DNA from: Litchfieldia sinesaloumensis
Lineage (GTDB): Bacteria > Bacillota > Bacilli > Bacillales > Bacillaceae_L
DNA length: 64,000 nucleotides
Reading direction: 5' to 3'
NCBI RefSeq assembly: GCF_900156865.1
Contig: NZ_LT732529.1
Span: 4,264,613 to 4,328,612, forward strand
Below, piece by piece: positions 1-8,973 of this stretch. The notes under the pieces were generated by a model. It searched no databases, had not been told where the DNA came from, and saw nothing but the letters and a program-made list of their open reading frames with translations. The stretch's first letter is position 1. Each line of letters opens with the position of its first letter. The position numbers and the translations under genes are program-made.

Positions 1-270
1 AAACTATTAGATCCGCAAAACGGTCCGTTGATTGCCGTCCGTCTGAATCTTTTGAGCCGCAAAACTTTGGGAGGACTGCAAACCGACTTGTCGAGCAGAG
101 TCCTGAATTCTGAAGGAAAGCCGGTTCCAGGGCTATACGCTGCCGGAGAAGTTTCTGGTTTTGGTGGCGGCGGTATTCACGGTTATCGTGCCCTTGAAGG
201 GACATTTGTTGGTGGTTGTCTATTTACAGGACGTGTAGCAGGACGGGCAATAGTCGCTGAATTATCGTAA
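1..270 (+). CDS. FAD-dependent dehydrogenase, C-terminal end (partial)
   Basis: The reading frame is open from the first base of the window, so only the last 89 residues are present; a TTG at 28 is an internal codon. The visible part contains GLYAAGEVSGFGGGGIHGYR followed by a segment with GCLFTGRVAGR. This is the glycine-rich closing FAD-binding segment typical of the succinate dehydrogenase/fumarate reductase flavoprotein superfamily, especially the KsdD-like FAD-binding dehydrogenases. These proteins oxidise or reduce carbon-carbon double bonds with FAD held in a Rossmann fold whose last strand is built by this segment. The substrate cannot be told from the tail alone. Family membership is well supported; 3-ketosteroid dehydrogenase activity is only a possibility. 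Confidence 0.8.
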   Translation, partial: KLLDPQNGPLIAVRLNLLSRKTLGGLQTDLSSRVLNSEGKPVPGLYAAGEVSGFGGGGIHGYRALEGTFVGGCLFTGRVAGRAIVAELS

Positions 271-485
271 GGTACTTCTAAAATATACACATATGATAGT
301 TTTTTCATTTTTAATGTTACTATGCGTACTCCAAGTGAAATCTTAATAGAATATAAGTGATAGGCTTAGAGGAGATTTTCCTTTAAGTCTTTTTAATTAC
401 AAAATTTCCACAAAATATTTAAAAACAGATGCCCCTTTTTCACCACCGCTTCTCTATAACAATGATGAAAGGGTGGTGCATTCGT

Positions 486-1352
486 ATGAATTTAAAATCG
501 GGCACAATTGATAGCTTTGAGTACTATTCAAAATTTGGAGACTTACCGGAGTTCAACAGACATATGGAGCTGTGGATGCTTAAATACAAGAATGACTTTT
601 CAAAAGGCGAACTAGTAGGGTTAAAACGCCTTGTTCGTTATTCTGCAAAAATTCCGGGGATTTGCAATGCCAAGATTGGTACGATGCTGAAGTCCATCCA
701 TGAGGAATACAATGGAAATGGTGTGTCTCGTTCGACTTTTAAACGGATGGTTCAAAAAGCAGCGGCTTTAGGTATTTTTACAGTTTATGAAACCGAGCGA
801 AAGAATGGCTCACAATCTAGCAATCTTTACGTGTTTAATCGTTACCCAAAAATGACTACAACCCACAATGAACCACCTAAAAAGGAAATTTTGAACCACC
901 CTAAAGAAACTAGTAATCCTTTTAAAACTAAACAAGATATAAAAGTACGTAAAGACGCTCCTCTAGATTTCACATTTACGAGTGATCGTGTTCCTGTTTC
1001 CTTTGTGGAAGTAGTAAAACCATTTTTTCCTGAAGCAAAAATAATTGAGGAGTATTGGAAAATGGCGACAATTGCATCTAGTAAACACAACCGTGATCAT
1101 GAGTGTGTAGATATAATTGAGCTATCTATTAAAGCCTTCAAACAAATGATTATCAAGCTAAAAAGAACTACGGTACACAATCCATTTGCCTATTTTTATG
1201 GGGTATTAACACGGAAGTTGGAAGAGTTATACTATCAGGAATTGGAAGAAGTAGAGGAATATTTCGCGGAAAGCATTAGCAAGCAGCGAAAAGAAGCATC
1301 AAAAAAATCAGAGCTATTTTTGTTACTTCAGGAGATATTGCCGCTTGCTTAG
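486..1352 (+). CDS. Winged-helix replication-initiator-like protein
   Basis: A 288-residue soluble protein. I prefer the ATG at 486 over an upstream ATG at 429 because a GGGTGG purine-rich site sits about ten bases before it. Residues ~95-140 read GVSRSTFKRMVQKAAALGIF, then a basic wing and SNLYVFNRYP. This is the winged helix-turn-helix layout seen in N-terminal domains of plasmid/phage replication initiators and DnaD-like proteins, where a polar linker with FKTKQ-type basic segments follows. The C-terminal half is helical and charged, with FAYFYGVLTRKLEELYY. I do not recognise a specific named family. It stands alone between a flavoprotein and a TetR gene, so it may be a relic of a plasmid or mobile element. 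DNA binding is likely; replication is inference. Confidence 0.7.
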   Translation: MNLKSGTIDSFEYYSKFGDLPEFNRHMELWMLKYKNDFSKGELVGLKRLVRYSAKIPGICNAKIGTMLKSIHEEYNGNGVSRSTFKRMVQKAAALGIFTVYETERKNGSQSSNLYVFNRYPKMTTTHNEPPKKEILNHPKETSNPFKTKQDIKVRKDAPLDFTFTSDRVPVSFVEVVKPFFPEAKIIEEYWKMATIASSKHNRDHECVDIIELSIKAFKQMIIKLKRTTVHNPFAYFYGVLTRKLEELYYQELEEVEEYFAESISKQRKEASKKSELFLLLQEILPLA

Positions 1353-1389
1353 GTTGTAATCGTGCAAGTGTAACCCCGAATTAAGTGTG

Positions 1390-1986
1390 TTAAGTATCGA
1401 TTTCTTTTATAACAAACCCTCTTGCCATTGTATTAAAAATACGGATGAGGCGATCTGTCATTTCACCGGGTGTGACATCAAAGTCCTGAGCAATCCAGTC
1501 CATAATTAACCCGGCTGTACCATATGCCATATAACGCTTTTGGTGGTAATCATCAACAGAAGACACGCCGTATTGAATATCAAATTTATTTTTCAATAAA
1601 TTAAAGATCGCTTCAGGCAGTTGCTGGTGAATATGTGGCAAGGTATCTTTTAATAGTATTAATGTAAAGTAATCACGGTGATCGTAAATATAATACAACA
1701 AGTCGAAGGAGTTTGTTGTTAACTCTTTTACTTGTACCCGACTATCGCTTTGGTATTTAGACATGCTGTAATACTGAATGGCTTCAAACATTTCATCCAT
1801 TAACTCTTCAACAAGATCATGTATGTTTTGATAATACACATAATAGGTTGTTCGATTAAATTGTGCGTAATCAACGATGTCCTTTACAGTGACATGACTA
1901 TATCCCTTTTTATGTACCATTTCAATAAATGCCTTTTTTAAGAAATTCTTAGTCCTTATTGCTTGGGTGGAATTAGGTTTCATCAT
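1390..1986 (-). CDS. TetR/AcrR-family transcriptional regulator
   Basis: A 198-residue repressor-type protein. The N-terminal HTH has the classic TetR pattern: FIEMVHKKGYSHVTVKDIV, then NRTTYYVYYQNIHDLVEEL at ~residues 45-65. The remaining ~130 residues form the helical ligand/dimer domain. The start is preceded by AGGAGAGG at a good distance. It is transcribed away from the zinc alcohol dehydrogenase at 2150, sharing a ~160-bp intergenic region, so by analogy it probably controls that gene, possibly the following SDR gene, and itself. The ligand is unknown. Family call is firm; target is inferred from the divergent layout. Confidence 0.9.
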   Translation of the reverse strand: MMKPNSTQAIRTKNFLKKAFIEMVHKKGYSHVTVKDIVDYAQFNRTTYYVYYQNIHDLVEELMDEMFEAIQYYSMSKYQSDSRVQVKELTTNSFDLLYYIYDHRDYFTLILLKDTLPHIHQQLPEAIFNLLKNKFDIQYGVSSVDDYHQKRYMAYGTAGLIMDWIAQDFDVTPGEMTDRLIRIFNTMARGFVIKEIDT

Positions 1987-2149
1987 ATTCCTCTCCTATT
2001 AGACAGATTTGATGAAAGTGTGGGTTTCCTCAACATTATAGCAAATTTTAAGGATGGTTTATAGAAAGAGAAACCTAGTAAACTATAATTGTAGCTAGAA
2101 TTAGTAGGGGAGTTACAAGAAAAAAATTGAGCAATTTGGAGGAGATAGT

Positions 2150-3103
2150 ATGAAAGGTTGGCTATTTTCAGGTACAAATAAACCACTCGAATTGATTGAA
2201 AAAGAAGATCCGAAAGCGATTCCAGGTCACGTAGTAATAGACGTGAAAGCTGCTGGTCTGTGCCATTCAGACGTTGCAGCATTAGAAGATCCAGGTTGGA
2301 TGCCACTTTTCCCAAATGGTCCTGTTATTATGGGACATGAGTTTGCTGGGGTTGTTATTGAAGTAGGTGAAGGTGTAGAAAATATTAAAGTTGGCGACCG
2401 TGTTGGAGCTAACCCAATGAATAGAGAAACAAAAGTAACGGCTGGGTATAACTATGACGGCGGGTATGCGGAAAAAGTGCGTGTTCCTGCAGATCAATGC
2501 GTAATCATTCCTGAAGGCGTTTCCTTTATAGAAGGGGCAGCTTCAACAGATGCAGGGATCACAGCTTATCGTGCTCTTTTCAGTATTGGACAAGCGAAAG
2601 AAGGTACAAAGCTAGGAATTATCGGAATCGGTGGTCTTGGTCAATTTGCTCTTCAAATGGCATTGATTAAAGGGTGCGAAGTGTACGCAACAGATGTTTC
2701 TGAAGGAGCTCGAAAACTTGCTGGAGAACTAGGGGCACATAAAGTATTCGATACGGTTCTAGATATGAAAGAAGCAGAATGTGACGTTATTGTGGACTTT
2801 GCTGGTTTTGGCCAAACAACTTCTGACGCACTGGAAGCTGTAAGACCAAAAGGAACAGTTGTCATTGTTGGTATGGGTAAATTAGAATCTACTATCAATA
2901 CTTACTTAATGATCACAAAAGAAATTAAGCTTTTAGGAAGCAATGGTGGGTCGGTAGAAGACCTAAAAGGTGTATACGATTGCTTCGCTACCGGTAAAAT
3001 GAATCCAGCTCTTATCACAATTCCATTTGAAGAAGTCGACAAAGGGATTGAAAAACTTAAAAATCATGAAGTAAAAGGGCGCTTAGTAGCTGTATTTGAA
3101 TAA
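2150..3103 (+). CDS. Zinc-dependent alcohol dehydrogenase (MDR family), short form
   Basis: A 317-residue medium-chain dehydrogenase preceded by a strong GGAGGAG site. Catalytic zinc ligands are visible: Cys38 in GLCHSD and His63-Glu64 in MGHEFAG. The NAD(P)-binding fold carries GIIGIGGLGQ at ~residues 155-165. The protein is shorter than the usual 340-350 residues, and the structural-zinc lobe with its four cysteines is missing. After GDRVGANP it runs straight into a short loop (MNRETKVTAGYNYDGGYAEKV). It should oxidise an alcohol or reduce an aldehyde/ketone with a nicotinamide cofactor. It lies divergent from a TetR gene and ahead of an SDR, suggesting a small oxidoreductase module. The substrate is unknown. 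Confidence 0.9.
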   Translation: MKGWLFSGTNKPLELIEKEDPKAIPGHVVIDVKAAGLCHSDVAALEDPGWMPLFPNGPVIMGHEFAGVVIEVGEGVENIKVGDRVGANPMNRETKVTAGYNYDGGYAEKVRVPADQCVIIPEGVSFIEGAASTDAGITAYRALFSIGQAKEGTKLGIIGIGGLGQFALQMALIKGCEVYATDVSEGARKLAGELGAHKVFDTVLDMKEAECDVIVDFAGFGQTTSDALEAVRPKGTVVIVGMGKLESTINTYLMITKEIKLLGSNGGSVEDLKGVYDCFATGKMNPALITIPFEEVDKGIEKLKNHEVKGRLVAVFE

Positions 3104-3122
3104 GTGCAAATTTGCTTTGAAT

Positions 3123-3171
3123 AGGGCTTGACCCCATCGTATTAAACATAAGCGTAATTTAGTCAGGCCCT
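3123..3171 (+). terminator. Possible hairpin after alcohol dehydrogenase
   Basis: AGGGCTTGAC at 3123 pairs with GTCAGGCCCT at 3162-3171 (one G-T pair), with a 29-base loop. There is no proper T-run after it, so termination strength is doubtful. Confidence 0.35.
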
Positions 3172-3276
3172 GCTTTCGTATAAGTAAATGATAAGAATAA
3201 AGGAAATTCATCGGACAAATAATAGGTCTGATGATAGATCAATATGATTTGTCAATAAAAATTGGAGGAATATGTC

Positions 3277-4020
3277 ATGGGTAAACTAGATGGTAAAGTA
3301 GCGATTATTACAGGAGCAGCACAAGGTATGGGTGCTATGCACGCTCGTAAATTCGTAGAAGAAGGGGCAAAAGTAGCCATTACTGACCTTAATCTTGAGG
3401 GTGCACAAAAACTAGCAGAAGAATTAGGAGAAAATGCAGTAGCTCTTAAACTAGATGTTGCGAATGAAGAGAATTGGATTGAAGTTGTAGCAAAAACAGA
3501 AGAAGCATTTGGTCCTATCAATGTGTTAGTAAACAACGCAGGAATTGGTATCTTCAAAACATTAGAAGAACTAACTGTAAAAGATTTTGAATTAACATTT
3601 AAGGTAGATGAGCTTGGTGTATTCTTAGGAATGCAAAAAGTATTGCCTTCAATGAAAAAAGCTGGTGTAGGTTCTATTGTTAATATTTCATCTGTAGACG
3701 GTTTGGTGAGTGCGCCAACGGCAATTGCATATAGTGCTTCTAAACATGCGGTAACTGGTATGACAAAAGGTGCAGCTGCAGAGCTTGGGCAACATAACAT
3801 CCGAGTAAATTCTGTACATCCAGGAATTATCAAAACACCTATGGCAGATCAACCAGATGTTGAAGAATACCTGAAACAACTTGAACAAGATATTCCATTA
3901 AGAAGAAGAGCAGAAGTGGAAGAAGTATCTAATTTAGTAGTATACCTTGCTTCTGATGATTCTAGCTATTCTACTGGTGCTCAATTTGTAGTAGATGGCG
4001 GAATGATTTCTGACTTATAA
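3277..4020 (+). CDS. Short-chain dehydrogenase/reductase (SDR)
   Basis: A 247-residue classical SDR. The ATG at 3277 is chosen because GGAGGA lies 8 bases before it and the protein then begins MGKLDGKVAIITGAAQGMG, the normal SDR start. The cofactor motif TGAAQGMG is at residues 12-19, NNAG follows at ~88, and the catalytic Ser139, Tyr152 and Lys156 are all in place. The closest-looking group is the 3-alpha/20-beta-hydroxysteroid-type dehydrogenases, but substrate assignment from sequence alone is unsafe. An Asp at the end of the second beta strand (ITDLN) favours NAD(H). It lies 170 bp after the zinc alcohol dehydrogenase and ends at a strong terminator. Confidence 0.92.
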   Translation: MGKLDGKVAIITGAAQGMGAMHARKFVEEGAKVAITDLNLEGAQKLAEELGENAVALKLDVANEENWIEVVAKTEEAFGPINVLVNNAGIGIFKTLEELTVKDFELTFKVDELGVFLGMQKVLPSMKKAGVGSIVNISSVDGLVSAPTAIAYSASKHAVTGMTKGAAAELGQHNIRVNSVHPGIIKTPMADQPDVEEYLKQLEQDIPLRRRAEVEEVSNLVVYLASDDSSYSTGAQFVVDGGMISDL

Positions 4021-4036
4021 TACATATAAAAAACCC

Positions 4037-4078
4037 AAAAAAGGTACAACTAGCGAATCCACTAGTTGTACCTTTTTT
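4037..4078. terminator. Bidirectional intrinsic terminator
   Basis: AAGGTACAACTAG (4041-4053) pairs perfectly with CTAGTTGTACCTT (4062-4074). A-runs and T-runs flank the stem, so it can end both the SDR transcript and the oppositely transcribed oligopeptidase. Confidence 0.85.
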
Positions 4079-4135
4079 GTAATATATTATTGATTGTCCT
4101 CTAACTAAGAACCTTACTTCTGTGTTTCGACTTTG

Positions 4136-5833
4136 TCACTGAATCTCTTGAATAACCTTTTCTAAGAATTCACCCATACGCTTAACGGCTGACTCTGAAA
4201 AATCAAAATCGACGCCAGTTTCTTGGTAAATAGCAGCGATGGATTGATTGTAATCCGCACTCGCTCCTTTTTTAAAGGATTCGATCGCTTGCTCAGGGTC
4301 TTTCTGATAATTCTCAAGTAATTGTAGAGCACCAAGCATAGACATAGAGTACTCGATATTATAGAAAGGTACTTCGAAATAATGAAGGGTACCTGCCCAG
4401 CTCATACCAATTTCTGCCTCGAATCCAGAAGTGTCAACAGGGTTTAGGCCATAACGTTTTGAGATTTCATAGTATTTTTCATCACGCTCTTTGGCGGTAT
4501 GATTAGGGTTTGTATACATCCAATGCTGGAAGAGGTCTCCTGACAATGGACCGTATAACATTGTGAATGCACGTCTTAACTCTTCACGCTGTGCGCTCTT
4601 AAAATCCTCTTCTTCTGGATAAAAACGATCTAGCTTATCCAATAAGAGTAATTCCATCCCGTGGGAATACAGTTCAGCTACTTCCATACGTTGCTGGTAA
4701 TCTTCAGTTGGGCCATGTTCAGAAAATTGAAGGTACCCATTCACCGCGTGTCCCATCTCATGAATTAATGCAATCAGTGAAAAGAAAGATGGACTGAAGT
4801 TGGCAAAGACAAAAGTATCGCCTGAAACAGGTAAGGAGGTACAGAAACCACCAGGGCTTTTACCTTTTCGATCTCCTAAATCTAGTAACCCATGCTCTCT
4901 CATGTACTCGAAACGGTCTTTAAAATATGGATCGGTTTGCCCTAGCATCTCAGAAACGCCATCCATAAGAGTAGACACCTCGGAGTATGGTGGGTTTTTC
5001 ATCAACTTTGCTGTGTTATCCCATGGACGATACGTATCGACACCAAGCTTTGTCTTAAAAACATCTGCTAGTCGATTCCAAGCTGGGATAATATGTTTCT
5101 CGACGTTTTCATGAAAGTCATAGCAGTCTTGGACACTATACTCACGATTCTTGACCACAAACATATAGTCACGATAATTTTCAAAACCTGCATTTAAAGC
5201 AATTTGATGACGTAGCTTAACCAACTCATCCATGATGGCATCCATATCGGACTTGATTTGACGATAAGCTGCCATCATCGCGTGATATGCTTTTTCTCTG
5301 ACGTCCCTGTCTAGGTTGTCAAGTTGGGATTGGATAAACGGAAAAGGCTTTTCTTCTCCTTCCCATTCAACGGTTAACCCTCCCATAATCTCACTATACT
5401 TCGTACAGAGCTCTTGTTCTTTAACCATTAAAGGAATGTTTTCTTCTCTGAACAATTTAACTTTAGACTCACGAACGCGTCGCATTAGGCCGTAACGGTC
5501 TTCATCTAATTCATCTATGTAAGGAGAGTTGATCACTTTCTCATTTAATTTTGCTTCGTATTTCATTAGAAGGGGTTGAATAACTTGCTGATCGTGAAGA
5601 TACGTTGCTTTAATGTCCGCATCCTCCGTATTTCGATAGAAGTCAACTTGGTGACCCGTAGCCGCCTCTATTATTTTAACCATTAAATCCTTTTCATCTT
5701 TCAACCAGTTTTCTAGGTCAGAACCGGATGTAATCGGAGCATCAAGCAAACTCTGAATCTGAGATTCGACTGCTTCTACATCTTTTAAATCAATTAATTC
5801 CTTATAATAATTGTGCTTACTAACTTGTGTCAT
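4136..5833 (-). CDS. M3-family oligoendopeptidase (PepF-like)
   Basis: A 565-residue zinc metallopeptidase of the M3/thimet oligopeptidase clan. The zinc motif HEMGH is at residues 358-362, and the third ligand region follows about 25 residues later in RMEVAELYSHGMELL. No signal peptide is present, so it should act in the cytoplasm on short peptides. I place the start at the ATG at 5833, where GGGAGAG is at a proper distance; the TTG two codons earlier is too close to it. Length matches the ~565-residue M3 oligoendopeptidases common in Bacillaceae. It is monocistronic between a shared terminator and the ars operon. Confidence 0.93.
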   Translation of the reverse strand: MTQVSKHNYYKELIDLKDVEAVESQIQSLLDAPITSGSDLENWLKDEKDLMVKIIEAATGHQVDFYRNTEDADIKATYLHDQQVIQPLLMKYEAKLNEKVINSPYIDELDEDRYGLMRRVRESKVKLFREENIPLMVKEQELCTKYSEIMGGLTVEWEGEEKPFPFIQSQLDNLDRDVREKAYHAMMAAYRQIKSDMDAIMDELVKLRHQIALNAGFENYRDYMFVVKNREYSVQDCYDFHENVEKHIIPAWNRLADVFKTKLGVDTYRPWDNTAKLMKNPPYSEVSTLMDGVSEMLGQTDPYFKDRFEYMREHGLLDLGDRKGKSPGGFCTSLPVSGDTFVFANFSPSFFSLIALIHEMGHAVNGYLQFSEHGPTEDYQQRMEVAELYSHGMELLLLDKLDRFYPEEEDFKSAQREELRRAFTMLYGPLSGDLFQHWMYTNPNHTAKERDEKYYEISKRYGLNPVDTSGFEAEIGMSWAGTLHYFEVPFYNIEYSMSMLGALQLLENYQKDPEQAIESFKKGASADYNQSIAAIYQETGVDFDFSESAVKRMGEFLEKVIQEIQ

Positions 5834-5950
5834 GGACAACTCTCCCCATTTAAATTGTTTAAATTATCTCAATAATAATAGTATAGCTTTTTAGTTATTA
5901 ATTCTAGTTTTTTAATGGGTTCACTTTAATCAAATACATAAAATTCATCG

Positions 5951-5979
5951 TTGAGCTTTTTATAAGAGTAGTATATTAT
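5951..5979 (+). promoter_or_regulatory. Candidate ars operon promoter
   Basis: TTGAGC at 5951-5956 and TATTAT at 5974-5979 are spaced by 17 bases, ~55 bp before the arsR start. The AT-rich stretch around and after the -10 is where an ArsR dimer would be expected to bind; no clear long inverted repeat was found. Confidence 0.45.
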
Positions 5980-6033
5980 TGTATAAGCAAAATGTTATAT
6001 AAGTGAATCCTTATGTAGGGAGGAGAAGACTGA

Positions 6034-6330
6034 ATGGAGAACATTGAATTAATGGCAAAACAGCTGAAGGCTGTAAGTGACCCCAACCGCTTAAAGCTAT
6101 TAGCATGTCTTAAAAAAGGGGAAGTCTGTGTTTGTGATTTTGTTGGTGTTTTGAATATTTCTCAACCGGCAGTTAGTCAACAATTGAAGAAGTTGAAGGA
6201 CGCTGGAATTGTTGTTGAAAGACCCTCAGGTACATGGAAACATTATCGCTTAAATGATGAGTTGCCTCCATATATTCAGTCTATTATTGATCAATTGCAA
6301 GAAATCTCAATTATAAAATGCGATTGTTAA
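6034..6330 (+). CDS. arsR: ArsR-family arsenic-responsive repressor
   Basis: A 98-residue SmtB/ArsR winged-helix repressor. The metalloid site is visible as GEVCVCDF with Cys32 and Cys34, the ELCVCD-type motif of arsenite sensors, in the helix before the recognition helix (ISQPAVSQQLKKL). The C-terminus ends in KCDC, adding possible thiol ligands. The start has AGGGAGGAG upstream. It is the first gene of a three-gene operon with an ArsB-type exporter and an arsenate reductase, which fixes its role: it should block the operon promoter until As(III)/Sb(III) binds. Confidence 0.93.
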   Translation: MENIELMAKQLKAVSDPNRLKLLACLKKGEVCVCDFVGVLNISQPAVSQQLKKLKDAGIVVERPSGTWKHYRLNDELPPYIQSIIDQLQEISIIKCDC

Positions 6331-6387
6331 TTGATCCGACATCAGGGGGATACTAATACATCTATGTAAGTAGTAGGAGGTTTTAGA

Positions 6388-7686
6388 TTGATATCAGTAC
6401 TTTTAGCTTCATTTATTTTCTTAATTACACTCGTTTTAGTTATATGGCAGCCTAAGGGTTTATCCATCGGTTGGTCTGCTTGTGGTGGAGCCGTCTTAGC
6501 CCTGCTTGTAGGAGTGGTAGATTTTAAGGATGTAGTCGATGTTACATCTATTGTTTGGAACGCCACATTAGCGTTCATTGCTATTATTATTATTTCTTTA
6601 ATCTTAGATGAAATTGGTTTTTTTGAATGGTCAGCACTACACATGGCACGAGCGGCAAAAGGCAGCGGGGTTCGGATGTTTGTGTATGTATCTATACTAG
6701 GCGCGTTGGTTGCAGCCTTATTCGCAAATGATGGAGCTGCTTTAATTTTAACTCCTATTGTATTAGCGATGGTACGAAACCTAAACTTTAATGAAAAAAT
6801 GGTATTTCCTTTTATCATGGCAAGTGGATTTATTGCAGATACAACATCACTTCCTCTCGTTGTAAGTAACTTAGTTAACATCGTATCTGCCGACTTTTTT
6901 GGTATTGGATTTGTAGAGTTTGCTTCAAGAATGATTGTTCCAAACTTCTTCTCATTAGTTGCTAGTATCTTGGTTTTATATCTATTTTTCCGTAAAAGTA
7001 TTCCAACGAATTATGATATGACTCAATTGAAGAAACCAACAGAAGCAATCCGTGATATGAAAATGTTTCGACTATCCTGGGCTGTGTTAGGGATACTACT
7101 TATTGGGTACTTTGCAAGTGAATTTACAGGAATTCCTGTATCCATTATCGCAAGTATAGTAGCCATCTTCTTCTTACTTATGGCAAAAAGAAGTAATGCT
7201 GTAAATACCAGGTCTGTTATAAAGGGAGCACCTTGGAATATCGTATTTTTCTCAATTGGTATGTATGTAGTTGTTTATGGACTTCGAAATGAAGGACTTA
7301 CGGATATATTGTCTGATCTTATTCAAGCTACAGCTGATCAAGGTCTTTTTGCAGCAACAATCGGAATGGGATTCATTGCGGCGATTCTGTCTTCAATCAT
7401 GAATAACATGCCGACAGTCATGATTGATGCTTTGGCAATCGCAGATACGAATACGACTGGAGTAATAAGAGAGGCACTAATTTATGCAAACGTGATTGGT
7501 TCAGATTTAGGACCAAAAATTACGCCTATTGGGTCTCTTGCGACATTATTATGGTTACATGTTCTTTCACAAAAAGGTGTCAAAATCTCATGGGGTACGT
7601 ATTTCAAAACAGGTATCATACTAACTATTCCAACATTGTTCATTACGTTAGTTGGATTATATATTTGGTTACTTATTATTCATTAA
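6388..7686 (+). CDS. arsB: ArsB-type arsenite efflux permease
   Basis: A 432-residue polytopic membrane protein of the ArsB/NhaD (ion transporter) superfamily with about 11-12 hydrophobic segments. Characteristic stretches include [16 protein letters not shown] near residue 115 and [13 protein letters not shown] and [20 protein letters not shown] towards the C-terminus. It starts at TTG (6388) with AGGAGG seven bases upstream. It exports As(OH)3/Sb(OH)3 across the cytoplasmic membrane. No ArsA ATPase gene is present, so it would work as a proton-driven secondary carrier. It sits between arsR and arsC, as in the B. subtilis skin-element and staphylococcal ars operons. Confidence 0.94.
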   Translation: MISVLLASFIFLITLVLVIWQPKGLSIGWSACGGAVLALLVGVVDFKDVVDVTSIVWNATLAFIAIIIISLILDEIGFFEWSALHMARAAKGSGVRMFVYVSILGALVAALFANDGAALILTPIVLAMVRNLNFNEKMVFPFIMASGFIADTTSLPLVVSNLVNIVSADFFGIGFVEFASRMIVPNFFSLVASILVLYLFFRKSIPTNYDMTQLKKPTEAIRDMKMFRLSWAVLGILLIGYFASEFTGIPVSIIASIVAIFFLLMAKRSNAVNTRSVIKGAPWNIVFFSIGMYVVVYGLRNEGLTDILSDLIQATADQGLFAATIGMGFIAAILSSIMNNMPTVMIDALAIADTNTTGVIREALIYANVIGSDLGPKITPIGSLATLLWLHVLSQKGVKISWGTYFKTGIILTIPTLFITLVGLYIWLLIIH

Positions 7687-7707
7687 ACAAAAAAGGAGAT
7701 TTCGATT

Positions 7708-8127
7708 ATGTCAAAAAAAACAATTTACTTTTTATGTACAGGTAACTCATGCAGAAGCCAAATGGCAGAAGGATGGGGAAAGAAGTATTTAGGTGATGAG
7801 TGGAACGTACTAAGTGCGGGGATAGAAGCACATGGTTTAAACCCAAATGCGGTAAAAGCAATGAAAGAAGTAGGTATTGATATTTCAAACCAAACTTCAG
7901 ATATTATTGATAATGAAATCCTAAACAATGCTGATTTTGTGGTGACTCTATGCGGAGATGCAGCAGATAAATGTCCAATGACACCACCACATGTTAAACG
8001 AGATCATTGGGGCTTTGATGATCCTGCAAAAGCAGAAGGAACAGATGAAGAAAAATGGGCAGTATTCCAGCGAGTTCGTGACCAAATCGGTGAAAGAATC
8101 AAACGTTTTGCTGAAACTGGTGAATAA
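7708..8127 (+). CDS. arsC: Arsenate reductase, thioredoxin-dependent
   Basis: A 139-residue low-molecular-weight-phosphatase-fold arsenate reductase. The P-loop CTGNSCRS gives Cys10, and the relay cysteines Cys82 (TLCGDAAD) and Cys89 (KCPMTPP) are both present, as required for the thioredoxin-coupled Bacillus/Staphylococcus type. It reduces As(V) to As(III), which ArsB then exports. AAAGGAG precedes the ATG. It is the last gene of the ars operon and is followed by an intrinsic terminator. Confidence 0.97.
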   Translation: MSKKTIYFLCTGNSCRSQMAEGWGKKYLGDEWNVLSAGIEAHGLNPNAVKAMKEVGIDISNQTSDIIDNEILNNADFVVTLCGDAADKCPMTPPHVKRDHWGFDDPAKAEGTDEEKWAVFQRVRDQIGERIKRFAETGE

Positions 8128-8135
8128 TAAAGTCA

Positions 8136-8163
8136 AAAACCAAGAGGATTTTCTCTTGGTTTT
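8136..8163 (+). terminator. ars operon terminator
   Basis: AAAAACCAAGAG pairs with CTCTTGGTTTTT around a six-base loop and is followed by T-rich sequence, directly after arsC. Confidence 0.8.
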
Positions 8164-8627
8164 TTTGAATAATAACAGTGACAGATAATTCTTTGAATGG
8201 GAAAATAAATAAGGTACAAGCTCCTCAAAGGCATTTGTCCCCTTTTATTATTATCCTCAGTTCCTAGAATGCTCCAATCTGCTTATGTGAAAAAAATCAT
8301 GTTAAAACGAATCCAATCCTTCAAAAGTGTCACAGTAACAGCCGCAAAAAATCCGCCCTTTTCAAAGAGAAATTTAACTCGTTTCAACACCTACAAATCA
8401 AAACTTATAAATCCCATTTTAACAACAGCACAAAAAGAAGGTAGTATAAGAGTGTTATTTGGTTAATGTCAGTTGAGACTATTACAGAACTGTATTACGA
8501 ATGCTTAGACTCCTTATTGGTTACTTGCTTTAATTTCCCTCGAATCTCAACCAACCCTATGAAAGTCTGATTTCCCCTAAAATTGATTTCCCTTTTTTAG
8601 AACACAAGATGATGCTGTATTGTTATA
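8164..8627. other. Intergenic region without recognisable gene
   Basis: About 460 bases between the ars terminator and the toxin-antitoxin promoter. A 65-codon frame at 8269-8466 has no ribosome binding site and an unusual composition, so I do not call it. No repeat or RNA structure is recognised. Confidence 0.5.
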
Positions 8628-8645
8628 TTGTTCTCGTGGTATGTA

Positions 8646-8683
8646 TAGAATAATGTTATAATATGATTAGAATAATGTTATAA
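8646..8683 (+). promoter_or_regulatory. Toxin-antitoxin promoter with tandem operator repeats
   Basis: The 16-base word TAGAATAATGTTATAA occurs twice, at 8646-8661 and 8668-8683, exactly 22 bp apart (about two helical turns). A TATAAT at 8657-8662 overlaps the first copy. The second copy ends 12 bases before the antitoxin ATG. This layout fits cooperative autorepression by the antitoxin or the antitoxin-toxin complex; that role is inference. Confidence 0.6.
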
Positions 8684-8694
8684 GGGAGAATCTT

Positions 8695-8973
8695 ATGAAT
8701 ATCAAACCTTCAACAACAATTCGCCAAGACTATAATGGATTTTCAAAATATTGTCATGAATTAGATGAACCAGTGGTACTCACTCGTAATGGTGAAGCTG
8801 ATTTGGTCGTGATGAGTCATGAAACATTCAGAAGAATGGAAGCAAGATATAAACTCCAATCCAAGCTTTTGGTTGCAGAAAAGCAGGTTGCGGAAGGCGC
8901 AAAATTAGTAAATCATGATGATGTAATCGAAACCATTCGGAGAAAAATTAATGCAGCAAAAGAAAGAAATTAA
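8695..8973 (+). CDS. Type II antitoxin, Phd/YefM family
   Basis: A 92-residue protein of the Phd/YefM fold: TTIRQDYNGFSKYCHELDEPVVLTRNGEADLVVMS is the usual beta-alpha core (residues ~7-43) that dimerises and binds DNA, and the charged helical C-terminus should wrap the toxin. AAGGGAGAA precedes the ATG. The last 23 bases overlap the start of the toxin gene, giving translational coupling. It neutralises the toxin and, as usual for the family, probably represses the promoter through the two direct repeats just upstream. Confidence 0.9.
   Translation: MNIKPSTTIRQDYNGFSKYCHELDEPVVLTRNGEADLVVMSHETFRRMEARYKLQSKLLVAEKQVAEGAKLVNHDDVIETIRRKINAAKERN

Noticed and set aside
8269-8466. 65-codon plus-strand frame after arsC
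   Set aside because: No ribosome binding site, odd composition, no recognised family; likely chance in AT-rich DNA.
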